63,739 nucleotides of DNA from Elusimicrobiaceae bacterium. GTDB lineage: Bacteria > Elusimicrobiota > Elusimicrobia > Elusimicrobiales > Elusimicrobiaceae. The position numbers were made by a program, and so were the translations under genes. The notes beneath the pieces were generated by a model, which did no database searches, was not told the DNA's origin, and saw only the letters and a program-made list of their open reading frames with translations. Shown in pieces: positions 35,614 through 45,200 of the stretch (its first letter is position 1; each line of letters opens with the position of its first letter). The stretch lies in contig JAFXGO010000007.1 in assembly GCA_017520185.1 (NCBI GenBank), positions 1 through 63,739 on the forward strand, written 5' to 3'.

Positions 35614-37302
35614 TTATTTTTTGTTGCCGCGTTCAAAGGCTAAGGTGCACGTCACCATATCAGTCACTTCAGCAGGTCCGAATAATTGAATCGGCCCGGG
35701 GAAGAAGTAAGACTCACTCATAGCCCACAATTCGCGTTTTTTGGCGAATTGTTTAAACGGTTCACCATTTAATTCCACTAAGGCTTTGCGGATAACCGGT
35801 TTTTCTTTACCTTTGCGACGTTCGATGTTCATCATCATGGTCAAAGGTACGCCACCACATTCCCAAGATTGGGGTTTGCGGGTCAACTTGCGTACGGAAG
35901 ACAGATAACCGCTGCAACCGTTTAAGGCCAATACGGCAGCATTAAAGCCTAAGGCATAGGTGTAGTTGGCATCAAAGGTGGAAGGAGCGCCACAGCGGCC
36001 TTCATAACCGAAGAAGTGAGTAATACTGTTGAATTTGCCCGCGAATTTTTTGGCTTTTTTCATATCAGCCAATTTGGTGCGCAACATTTCAATGAGCAAT
36101 TTTTCCGTTTCAATCAAAGAAACCTGTACATTGCCGTGCGGATCGCGGTCCAACATAAGTTGAGAAGCAATGCCGGCCGGCAAAGATTTCATCAAAGTGG
36201 CCAATTTGGCCGGTAATTTGGAAATGATGAATTCTTTCTTTTCCCCAATACCGTTCATTTTGCTCAGTTCGGCTTCGTGGTCAGCCAATAAATCGTTTAA
36301 GGCAGCGATTAAGGCCTTCATTTCAGGAATAAACTCAATCAAGCCTTCCGGCACTAGCACCACACCGAAGTTCTTGCCATTTTTGGCACGAGCAGCGATG
36401 ATGCCGGCCAAGTAATCAATGATTTGTTTTAAAGTCATTTTTTTGGCTAAGACTTCTTCGCCTACCAACGTAATGTTCGGGTGAGTTTTGTGGGCGACTT
36501 CCAGTGTGATGTGGGAAGCGCTGCGGCCCATCAAACGTACAAAGTGCCAATATTTTTGAGCGGAGTTAACGTCGCGGCAGATGTTGCCCACGAGTTCGGC
36601 ATAAATTTTGGTGGCCGTATCAAAACCGAAAGAAGTTTCAATTTTGTCATTTTTCAAGTCGCCGTCAATGGTTTTGGGTACACCGATTACATTAATGTTG
36701 GAGCCGTTTTGTTTGAAATATTCAGCCAAGACGCCGGCATTGGTGTTGGAGTCATCTCCACCGACAATGACCAAAGCGTCCACTTTGTTTTTCTTCAAAG
36801 TTTCTAAGGCTTGGGCTAATTGTTCTTCGGTTTCAATTTTGGTGCGACCGGATTGAATGAGGTCAAAACCACCGGTGTTGCGATATTCTTCCATGAGTTT
36901 GGGGGTGATTTCTTTCCATTGGGCTTGCAAAATACCGCTGGGGCCGCCTAAAAAGCCGTAAAGTTTATTTTTGGCGTTGGCTTTTTTAAGTCCGTCCAAC
37001 AAACCGGCAATAACGTTGTGACCGCCGGGGGCTTGACCGCCGGAAAGTACAACGGCTGCTTTGATGGCTTTTTTGCCGATGGCGGGGTTAGAACCTTTTA
37101 CAAAGGTAATTTCAGGCATACCGTAAGTGTTGGGGAACATCTTTTTTACGGTAGCTTGATCAGCGACGCTTTGTGTGGCTTTGCCGGTTTTGGTTTTGAC
37201 AAAGCAGGCGCCTTTTTTCAAAATTTCGGGCAACACCGGTTTGAATTTGCAGCGGTGTTGTTGTAATACAGAACAAGTAGGGGTCTTGTTAGTTTTAGCC
37301 AT
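35614..37302 (-). CDS. pfp: PPi-dependent 6-phosphofructokinase
   Basis: A 562-residue enzyme of the long PFP type. VLSGGQAPGGHNVI is the phosphate-binding start, and GGDDSNTNA with the second Asp plus PKTIDGDLKND with Lys are the residues that select pyrophosphate over ATP. GFDTATKIYAELVGN, RLMGRSASHITLEV and GYEGRC complete the active site. It reversibly makes fructose-1,6-bisphosphate using PPi, saving ATP in fermenters. Single gene with its own promoter and terminator, a sign of high expression. Confidence 0.94.
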   Translation of the reverse strand: MAKTNKTPTCSVLQQHRCKFKPVLPEILKKGACFVKTKTGKATQSVADQATVKKMFPNTYGMPEITFVKGSNPAIGKKAIKAAVVLSGGQAPGGHNVIAGLLDGLKKANAKNKLYGFLGGPSGILQAQWKEITPKLMEEYRNTGGFDLIQSGRTKIETEEQLAQALETLKKNKVDALVIVGGDDSNTNAGVLAEYFKQNGSNINVIGVPKTIDGDLKNDKIETSFGFDTATKIYAELVGNICRDVNSAQKYWHFVRLMGRSASHITLEVAHKTHPNITLVGEEVLAKKMTLKQIIDYLAGIIAARAKNGKNFGVVLVPEGLIEFIPEMKALIAALNDLLADHEAELSKMNGIGEKKEFIISKLPAKLATLMKSLPAGIASQLMLDRDPHGNVQVSLIETEKLLIEMLRTKLADMKKAKKFAGKFNSITHFFGYEGRCGAPSTFDANYTYALGFNAAVLALNGCSGYLSSVRKLTRKPQSWECGGVPLTMMMNIERRKGKEKPVIRKALVELNGEPFKQFAKKRELWAMSESYFFPGPIQLFGPAEVTDMVTCTLAFERGNKK

Positions 37303-37337
37303 TATTATCTCCTATGAGAATAGAAAATTACCTAATC

Positions 37338-37346
37338 ATTATAGCA
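37338..37346 (-). promoter_or_regulatory. Extended -10 promoter of pfp
   Basis: Minus strand TGCTATAAT (hexamer 37343-37338), a perfect -10 with TGn. The gene has TAGGAGATAATA before its ATG. Confidence 0.65.
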
Positions 37347-37370
37347 AACTCCGTACGCGTGGAAAAATAA

Positions 37371-37400
37371 AAAACCCGGCCTTGCAAAAGGTCGGGTTTT
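37371..37400 (-). terminator. Terminator of the autotransporter gene
   Basis: AAAACCCGGCCTT, loop GCAA, AAGGTCGGGTTTT (one G-T pair), just past the stop at 37414 and 25 nt upstream of the pfp -10. Confidence 0.85.
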
Positions 37401-37413
37401 AAATCATACCAGA

Positions 37414-40400
37414 TTAAAACATATAACGAAGTTTTAAAGAACCGGTATTGGAGTTGTAATCTTGGCGGAAGCTACCGTCGTAAGAGAGTACGACTTCCAC
37501 GTTATCAGATACCAAGGCCGCTACGGATAATCCCGCTTCGAAAGACAAGCGGTGCAAGCGTTCGCCATTTACATCATAAGCGGTTCCGTTGGGCAAGGAT
37601 ACACGGCTGGAAACATTGTCACTCAAGAAGTCATAAGCCAAGCCTAAGTTCAAAGCCGGTCTGATTTTAATATCCTCGAACATAGATTCCTGTTGCACTT
37701 GTACACCTAATACAGCGGTTAAATAATCATCTTTTTCGGAAGATACATATTGGTCAACGGAATCTTTGTAGCCTGCTTGTTGGGTGTTTGTATAGCGTAA
37801 ACCAAACAAGGGGATAATTTCTTCGCTTAATTCATAACCGGCGGTTAAATTAGCAGAATAGGATTTTAGATGATAATCTGCGTTTACCTCATTTCCGGCT
37901 ACATCTTTGTCTTCTTCATATTTGGAATCGCCGTAGTTCAAGGCCGCTTGCACGAAGAAGTTGCTCGGGCGATATTGACCGTAGAGGAAGAAGTTGTCTC
38001 CCAAAACGCGGTCATGGCGATCTAAAGAAGACACATTGGTATGCAAGTAGGCATAACCTAAACCAACGGTCCAATCTTCGGAGATTTGCGTGTCTACACC
38101 AAAGGCCAAACCGGTGCTTCTGCCGGTAAAGGCGGAGGCGTCAGCCGTACCTTCTTTGTGAGATTTGTTGAGCAAACCTTGGGCCCATACGGAGTAGTTG
38201 GTGCCATCGGCATAGTAGCTGTTGTTGCCAAAAGCATAAGTGCGTACGGAACCGTTGGCAGCATTATTCAAGCGGCTATTGATAGCAGAGAACAGCTGAT
38301 TGACAGCGGAGGTTTGCACCGCTTGTTTGGCAGCAGCTTGTTCCGGCGCCAAAGCCGTGGTGGCTTGTACGGCAACTTGAACGTCGGTTTGTGCCAATTG
38401 GTTAATGGTTTGAGCCATTTGGTTGGCAGCATCAGAACCTAAATCAGAAGAAGAAGTGAAAGCGGTAATAACGGATAAGTTGTTAGTATTACCACCGGCG
38501 CTTTCAATAGCGGCCGTTTGTTCTTCTTGAGATTTACGAATAGCGGTTACTTCATTGGTGGTGTTGTCAAAAGATACATCGTATAAGGCGTTGGTAACAT
38601 CGGCCATGGCAAAGGTACCGTTGTTGACGGCCGTGCCATTGGTTAATTTTTGGGTTACTTGGTCTGCGGTGGCAAAATCCGTAGATACGGTAACGATTAA
38701 GTTGGCCGTATCGTTTTGCGTTTCACCGACGGAAATGGTATCGGCTTTTAAATTGCCCATGCTGTCGCTGGCTAAAGTAACACCCAAGGTGCTGCCATTG
38801 GCAAAAGCAATGGAGCCTGCTTCAATGGAGGCCAAGCCCAAATTTACGGTTGCCCCGTCAGTTACATTGACAATACCCGTACCGGTAATACCTCCGTCAA
38901 AAGAGGTCGTGCCGCCGAGGTTTAAAGTGCCGATGTTGTGAATATCATTGGCCACGCCGCCTGCAGTGTTACCCGTGAAGGTGTTGCTGCCGGCCAAGGT
39001 TAAAACGGAAGCATTGTAAATAGCGCCGCCCAGGCCGTTAGCGGTATTGCCCGTGAACGTGCTGCCGGCAATATAAGCAGAACCGTCAGCCGTGTTGCTA
39101 TTGTAAAAGTTGTTCCAAACGGCACCGCCGTCTCCATCAGCCGTATTGCCGGTGAAGGTGCTGTCGGTGATGTCTAATTTTGCGGCAGCATTTACGGCAG
39201 GGGCATTTTCGTCGCGGGTGGCAATGGCACCGCCCACGGAGGAAGAGTGGTTGGTGTTAAAGGTAGAACCGGCAATGGTTACTTTGCCTTCGGCTCCTAA
39301 GAATAAAGCACCGCCACCGCCTCTGTTGTCATTGGCGTTTCCTAACACTTGGTTGTCGGTAAAAGTTACATTGCTTACATTGGCTAAAGTCATTAAAGAA
39401 GCCGCACCACCGGCTGCATCTTCGGCCGTAGCGGTATCGGTAGCCGTGGCGGTATTGCCGGTAAACGTAGAGTTGCTTAAAGTTAATTGAGTGGCATTTT
39501 TACCTAGGTACAAAGCGCCGCCGGATACATCTTCGCCTTCTACTTTGTTAGCGGTGAAGGTGGCATCGGAAATGGTGCTGGTACCTTGCAAGAATAAAGC
39601 ACCGCCCCAGTCTGATTCGTTACCCGTAAAGGAAACGCCTTTTTCAATGGTTAAAGTGCCATTATTGTAAATAGCACCACCGTCATAATTGTCGGTGTTT
39701 ACTTTGTTACCAGAGAAAACAGTTCCTTCGGCAACAATTAAAGTGCCGTTATTGTAAATGGCACCGCCAGCAGTAGCCGCCGTATTGGTGTTGAAAGAGC
39801 CTTCTTCTATTCTAATTTTACCGTTTGTGTCATTGTAGATAGCACCGCCGGTAGAGGCAGAGTTTCCGGTAAAAACAGAATCATCAATATCTACATAACC
39901 CGGAGTTTCTACGCTGTTGTAGAAAGAGTTGTAAATTGCACCGCCTTTGCCGTTGGCAATATTGCCGGTGAAAGAAGTTTCTTCGATATCCAAGGTGGCA
40001 TCAATATTGCTGGCAGGAGGTTCGCTGCGGGTGGCAATAGCACCACCATCGGTAGCAGAAGTGTTGGTATTGAAGAAAGAATCTTCAATTTCTACTTTTC
40101 CCTCGGCACCGATAAACATCGCACCGCCGCCGCCGTTACCGAGGTTGACGGAAGAAACGGTTTTGTTGCCCGTAAAAGTAACATTTTCCAAATTCGCTTT
40201 TTTCAGCAAAGCCACAGCACCGCCGGCGGCATCTTCGGCAGAGGTCGCGTTAGTAGCGGTATTGTTGGTGAAAGACGAATTGGTTAAAGTCAAGGATTGA
40301 GCGTTTTTGCTCAGATAAAGAGCACCGCCGCCGTAATCGCCCACTACGGAGTTAGAATCAAAAGTGGCATCATTAATGGTGTTGGTGCCTTTTAAGAACA

Positions 40401-40731
40401 AGGCACCACCGGCGCCGCCTGTATAATTAACGGTATTGTTGTTAAAAGAGGCACCATCGACGGTTAAAGTTCCGGCGTTATTGATGGCAGCCCCATCGTC
40501 AATGGAAGAGGAGTTGTTGGCAAAAGAAGCGTCTCCCGTCACTTTCAACGTACCGGTATTGGTCACATAGTAAGCACCGTCGGTTTGGTTGGAAGTGGTG
40601 GCTGAGTCCGCTGAGGTTACCGTCTTTTCTCCATCGGTTATGGTTTCTAATGCGTAGCTAGGGATAGCATATGCGCAGAGCAAACTGGCACTTAAAATCA
40701 AGGCCAGTGTTTTGTGCAAAAACTGTTGCAT
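37414..40731 (-). CDS. Autotransporter adhesin with duplicated beta-helix passenger
   Basis: Start taken at 40731 (MQQFLHKTLALILSAS), because AGGAGA lies 8 nt upstream of it; an ATG 8 codons earlier has none. The 1105 residues comprise a signal peptide ending SYA, a passenger of GGAIYN/FTGNTA-type right-handed beta-helix repeats (to about residue 600), a helical linker, and a C-terminal barrel (about 830-1105, WAQGLLNKSHKEG to terminal RYMF). The passenger contains a large module present twice (about residues 109-296 and 376-566). Expected on the outer surface via type V secretion. Repeats resemble Chlamydia Pmp-like GGAI/FxxN units. Confidence 0.88.
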   Translation of the reverse strand: MQQFLHKTLALILSASLLCAYAIPSYALETITDGEKTVTSADSATTSNQTDGAYYVTNTGTLKVTGDASFANNSSSIDDGAAINNAGTLTVDGASFNNNTVNYTGGAGGALFLKGTNTINDATFDSNSVVGDYGGGALYLSKNAQSLTLTNSSFTNNTATNATSAEDAAGGAVALLKKANLENVTFTGNKTVSSVNLGNGGGGAMFIGAEGKVEIEDSFFNTNTSATDGGAIATRSEPPASNIDATLDIEETSFTGNIANGKGGAIYNSFYNSVETPGYVDIDDSVFTGNSASTGGAIYNDTNGKIRIEEGSFNTNTAATAGGAIYNNGTLIVAEGTVFSGNKVNTDNYDGGAIYNNGTLTIEKGVSFTGNESDWGGALFLQGTSTISDATFTANKVEGEDVSGGALYLGKNATQLTLSNSTFTGNTATATDTATAEDAAGGAASLMTLANVSNVTFTDNQVLGNANDNRGGGGALFLGAEGKVTIAGSTFNTNHSSSVGGAIATRDENAPAVNAAAKLDITDSTFTGNTADGDGGAVWNNFYNSNTADGSAYIAGSTFTGNTANGLGGAIYNASVLTLAGSNTFTGNTAGGVANDIHNIGTLNLGGTTSFDGGITGTGIVNVTDGATVNLGLASIEAGSIAFANGSTLGVTLASDSMGNLKADTISVGETQNDTANLIVTVSTDFATADQVTQKLTNGTAVNNGTFAMADVTNALYDVSFDNTTNEVTAIRKSQEEQTAAIESAGGNTNNLSVITAFTSSSDLGSDAANQMAQTINQLAQTDVQVAVQATTALAPEQAAAKQAVQTSAVNQLFSAINSRLNNAANGSVRTYAFGNNSYYADGTNYSVWAQGLLNKSHKEGTADASAFTGRSTGLAFGVDTQISEDWTVGLGYAYLHTNVSSLDRHDRVLGDNFFLYGQYRPSNFFVQAALNYGDSKYEEDKDVAGNEVNADYHLKSYSANLTAGYELSEEIIPLFGLRYTNTQQAGYKDSVDQYVSSEKDDYLTAVLGVQVQQESMFEDIKIRPALNLGLAYDFLSDNVSSRVSLPNGTAYDVNGERLHRLSFEAGLSVAALVSDNVEVVLSYDGSFRQDYNSNTGSLKLRYMF

Positions 40732-40843
40732 CAAGTATCTCTCCTGTGTAAACAAAATATGCCTCTTATTTTTGGAGATAAGAGGCCTCCTACAGATACT
40801 TAATTTATACTATATTTTGGTGAGGAAGACAAATGTTTTTTGG

Positions 40844-41650
40844 TTAGAAAAAACGATTCATCTCTTGCATTTGTCTGCCTTTTTCTTCCGTATAAGAGAG
40901 ATAGTGTCGGTTGTTTTTCAGTTTGTGTAAATCTTTAGATTTGATTTCCAACCAAGAGCCTCCTTTTGTGAAAAAGGATTTTAAAGATAAGACAACTCTT
41001 TTGGGGGCAAAAGAAAAACCTAGATAAGAAATTTTTTGATTTTCCAGTAGTTGTTCTATGTTGTTTTGTGTCATCGGCGGTGGTAAAAAAGGATAGTGTT
41101 TAATAATTTCTTTTTCTAATTCTTGCGTAGTAGAGTGCAAAAAATCACTCTTGGGCATAAAAACAGAACAATCTTGGTAATAATTGGGATTTTCTCTTAA
41201 TTTTTCTTTTATGAAATAAACTTGCCAAAAAACAGCCACATATTCGTCAGACACCGTTATCGGCCAAGAAAAATTGTTTTTCTTTCCGAAAGAGCCATCT
41301 CTGGCGTGGCAGAGTTCATGCAGATAAACGGGGGCAAAACATTTGGCTAAAAGATGTGTGGCATCGGGTTGGTGTCCGTAATAGGCAAGCCATTTTTTGA
41401 GTGGTTTTTTAAAAATAAATATTTTATCTTTTTCTTTTTTATATTCAGCTAAGGCCCCCGTCTTTTGACCAGACAAAAACAAAGGATATATGGATTGTGA
41501 TAAAGAAACAGGCAAAGAATCTACACTCTTAATCTCTTGTTCTAAAAGAGGTGGCAACAGGCAAAGAATTTGCTTTGCATCTTTTTTGAAACTTGCCCAC
41601 AAAGCCGAAGAAAGAAAAATAAGGAGGGTAAACAGAAACAGTTTTTTCAT
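40844..41650 (-). CDS. Secreted protein with HELCH zinc-protease-like motif
   Basis: A 268-residue protein with signal peptide (MKKLFLFTLLIFLSSALWA). The centre has APVYLHELCHARDGSFG, in which HELCH fits the HExxH zinc-binding consensus of metallopeptidases, and 20-25 residues later SDEYVAVFWQVYF offers a Glu as a possible third ligand. No family is recognised and it has not been shown to cleave anything. The rest is basic with Lys-rich helices. It lies alone between the autotransporter and the Nudix gene. A lysin, peptidase or degenerate relative are all possible. Confidence 0.65.
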   Translation of the reverse strand: MKKLFLFTLLIFLSSALWASFKKDAKQILCLLPPLLEQEIKSVDSLPVSLSQSIYPLFLSGQKTGALAEYKKEKDKIFIFKKPLKKWLAYYGHQPDATHLLAKCFAPVYLHELCHARDGSFGKKNNFSWPITVSDEYVAVFWQVYFIKEKLRENPNYYQDCSVFMPKSDFLHSTTQELEKEIIKHYPFLPPPMTQNNIEQLLENQKISYLGFSFAPKRVVLSLKSFFTKGGSWLEIKSKDLHKLKNNRHYLSYTEEKGRQMQEMNRFF

Positions 41651-41709
41651 GCTTTATTGTATCAAAAACAATACGCCAAGAGATTTCTCTTGGCGTATTT
41701 AAGCAGGGT

Positions 41710-42252
41710 TTATTTTTCCGTCAAATTGCGGTATAACAGCAAAGCAATTAATGTTTTGGCATCTTGGATTTTTCCGTTTTTAATCATTTGATAAACTTTT
41801 TTTAACGGAAATTTTTTGACGTTTACAAATTCGTCTTCATCTAAGTTCTGTTGGGCTTTTTTAAGACCGCGCGCCAAATAAATATGCAAATCTTCATTGG
41901 AGAATGCATTGCTGGGGTTGAAAACGCAAAGTTTTTTCCATTGGCTGGCTTTTAAGCCGGCTTCTTGTTCCAATTCGGCTTTGGCACAAGTTAAGTAGGT
42001 TTGATCATCTTCTCTTTTGCCGGCAGGCAATTCCCAAGTGGTACGGCCAATAGGGTAGCGGTACTGCTCTACCAAATAAACACAATCGTCTTCTATGGGT
42101 AAAACCGCGCTGGCCCCTTTGTGTACCAAATACACGCGAGAGGCAGTTTTTCCGTTGATCAGTTGTACAGTGTCGCAGTTAAAATTTACTACGCCTGTAT
42201 AGAGGGTTTTCGAAGAAAGCCTGGTTTCTTTTAATTTACTATAATGTGACAT
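41710..42252 (-). CDS. Nudix-family protein with degenerate catalytic box
   Basis: The 180 residues follow the ADP-ribose pyrophosphatase (NudF-like) plan: VYLVEQYRYPIGRTTWELPAGKRED, then the box. Aligned to GX5EX7REUXEEXGU, the box reads G-KREDD-Q-TYLTCAK-AELEQEAGL: the first Glu is Gln, Arg is Ala, and the first Glu of the EE pair is Gln, while two Glu remain. This may reduce or alter activity. The predicted promoter makes the mRNA leaderless. Confidence 0.75.
   Translation of the reverse strand: MSHYSKLKETRLSSKTLYTGVVNFNCDTVQLINGKTASRVYLVHKGASAVLPIEDDCVYLVEQYRYPIGRTTWELPAGKREDDQTYLTCAKAELEQEAGLKASQWKKLCVFNPSNAFSNEDLHIYLARGLKKAQQNLDEDEFVNVKKFPLKKVYQMIKNGKIQDAKTLIALLLYRNLTEK
42240..42245 (+). 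promoter_or_regulatory. Candidate -10 of dnaE
   Basis: Perfect TATAAT about 38 nt before the dnaE ATG, within the 5' end of the divergent Nudix gene; the -35 is not clear. TATAAA at 42263-42268 is an alternative. Confidence 0.35.
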
Positions 42253-42258
42253 AAGATT

Positions 42259-42287
42259 ATCTTATAAAAAAGAGCCCTAAATATGAA
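42259..42287 (-). promoter_or_regulatory. Promoter of the Nudix gene, start at the ATG
   Basis: Minus strand TTCATA (42287-42282), 17-nt spacer, TAAGAT (42264-42259), then AATCTT and the ATG at 42252. No ribosome site, so leaderless is predicted. It overlaps the start of dnaE. Confidence 0.35.
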
Positions 42288-45200
42288 AGAATTTGTTCAC
42301 TTGCATAATCATTCGGAATATTCCTTGTTAGACGGTATGTTGCGCGTTTCTGAGAAACATAAGCCATCTCGCTTTTTGCGTGGACTGGCCGAAAGCGGTG
42401 TAAAAGCAATGGCAATTACCGATCATGGCAATATGTATGGCTCTTTGGATTTTTATGAATGTGCCAATGCGGCAGGGTTAAAGCCGATTGTCGGTTGTGA
42501 AGTTTATATTACTGAAGGAAATCACACGGAGAAAGACAAATCCCGTACGGGGCATTTAACACTGCTGGCTAAAAATCATCAGGGTTATTTAAACTTGATG
42601 AAACTAAATTCTCATGCTTGGGTGGACGGATTTTATTATCATCCTCGTATTGATAAAGAACTATTGGCAAAATATTCGGACGGATTGATAGCACTGTCCG
42701 GTTGTTTAAAAGGATTTTTAGCCCAAGACGTGTTGCATAAGTCTTTTGAGCAGGCCTGCGCCTTAGCCCAACAATATGAGGATATTATGGGCAAGGGCAA
42801 TTATTATATTGAGCTCATGGACCATGGTATCCGCGAAGAGCAGGAAGCCTTGCCCATTTTAAAAGAAGTGGCTAAAAAACTAGGCATTAAAACGGTAGCC
42901 ACTAATGATTGTCACTATGAAAAGAAAGAAGATTGGCAAGCGCACGACGTAAACCTTTGTATTTCTACCGGCAAAACATTGGCAGACCCCAACCGTTTAA
43001 AAATGACTACACATGAATTGTATTTTAAGTCTGCTGAAGAAATGTATGATCTTTTTGCTCATACGCCGGAATCTTTAACCAATACATTAGAAGTGGCGGA
43101 AAAATGTAATTTGGTTTTTCCAAAGCATGGCTTTATCTTGCCGAATTTTGATATTCCTCCCCAATATCCCAATACCGCAGAGTATTTTAAGGCACTTTGT
43201 CGGGAAGGCTTAAACCGAAAAATGAAGGGCAATGTGCCACCGGAATATATCAAACAATTGGAGTATGAGTTTGATGTAATCATTAAAATGGGATTTGACT
43301 GTTATTTTTTGATTGTGCAGGATTTTATTAATTGGGCTCGTACAAATGGTATCCCTATAGGGCCGGGGCGTGGCTCCGGTGCGGGCAGTATTGTGGCATA
43401 TAGTTTAGATATTACGCGTGTAGACCCCATTCAAAGCAAATTGCTGTTTGAACGTTTCTTAAATCCGGATCGTGTCAGTATGCCGGATTTGGATATTGAT
43501 ATGTCGGATACGGGACGCGAGCGCGTGATAGATTACGTGCGTAATAAATACGGAAAAGATAAAGTTTCTCAAATTATTACGTTCGGTACCATGAAAGCCA
43601 AGTTGGCCTTGCGTGATGTGGCTCGTGTAATGGGTATCAGCGTGTCGGAAACAAACCGCGTAGCTAAGATGATTCCCAATGATCCCAAAATTACGTTAGA
43701 CGGAGCGTTGGAAGATATTAAAGAACTTCAAACGGAAATTAATAATAACCCTACTTCCAAACAACTTTTTGATATGGCGCGCAAAATTGAAGGGTTAAAA
43801 CGTCATACAGGTATCCATGCGGCAGGAGTTTTGATTACGCGTGATCCGGTGGCGGAATATATTCCGTTGGCCCGTGCCAAAGATGGCTCTGTCACCACTC
43901 AGTTTGAAGGGGAACCTTGCTCTAACTTGGGATTACTGAAGATGGACTTTTTGGGTTTGAGAACGCTGACAGTTATTGATAATGCTGAAAAGATGATTCG
44001 CGCACGCCATAACCCCGAGTTTGATATTAATACCATCCCGTTGGATGACAAAAAAACCTATGAGTTGCTTTGTGCTTGCCAAACATTGGGTATATTCCAA
44101 TTAGAAAGTGGCGGCATGCGTGATTTGATTAAAAAACTTCAACCCACCCAATTTAGTGATATTTCTGCTTTGGTGGCTTTGTATCGTCCCGGTCCGATGG
44201 AATCTGGCATGATGGATATGTTTGTTCGTCGTAAAAGCGGGCAGGAAAAAATCACTTATGAAACCCCCTTATTAGAAGATCTGCTCAAAGATACCTACGG
44301 TTGTATGGTATATCAAGAACAAATCATGCAAATTTCCAAAACATTAGGCGGTTTTACTCCCGGAGAAGCCGATACTCTGCGTAAAGCGATGGGTAAAAAG
44401 AAGTTGGACGTTATGGAAGCCTTCGGTAAGAAATTTGTGGAAGGGGCTAAATTACATAAAATTCCGGAGAAAGTATCTAGCCGTTTGTATGAACAAATGA
44501 AAGCCTTTGCCGGCTACGGTTTTAATAAATCTCACTCTTATGCTTATGCGTTGGTTTCTTATCAGACGGCCTATCTGAAGGCAAATTATCCCATTGAATT
44601 TATGTGTGCTGCATTAACCAACGAAATTGGGCATAATGCCATCGGCTCTGATGATAAGGAAAATAAGATAGCCACGTATTTGGAAGAAGCCAAAAAGATG
44701 GGGTTTGAGATTTTGCCTCCTAATATAAACAAATCTCAACCGGAGTTTGCCGTAGAGACCAAAGATGGTAAAGAATGCATCCGCTACGCGTTGGAAGCAG
44801 TGAAAAATGCCGGTACGGAAGGGTGTGTTTCTATTGCTGCCGAAGCTGCCAAAAAACCGTTTGAATCTTTAGAAGATTTGTGTGCGCGTATTGATTTGTT
44901 TCAAGCTAATAAAAAGACGATTGAAAGTTTGGTAAAAGCAGGGGCGATGGATTGCTTAATGCCGGATCAAGAACCACAGCAGGCACGCGCCACTTTGTTG
45001 TCCCAAATAGATGAAGTAGTGGATACGGCCCATTTAATTGCTAAGGAAAAAGAAAATTCTACCGCCAGTTTGTTCGGCGATGATTTTTCTTCCGTTATGA
45101 GTTTGAAAAAAACGGAAAAGAAAGACGTAGCACCTTTAACACAGAGTGAATTGTTAAGTTATGAAAAAGAAGTGATGGGGATTTATTTTAGCGGACATCC

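Noticed and set aside
34469-37360. Shared ACGCGT near the smc and pfp promoters and in the 12-bp palindrome as a common operator
   Set aside because: ACGCGT also occurs within several coding regions of the window and its distance to the -10 differs, so chance is likely.
37414-40731. Plus-strand ORFs of 117-128 codons inside the autotransporter gene
   Set aside because: They are antisense shadows of repetitive coding sequence with no ribosome sites; the minus-strand frame has signal peptide, repeats and barrel.
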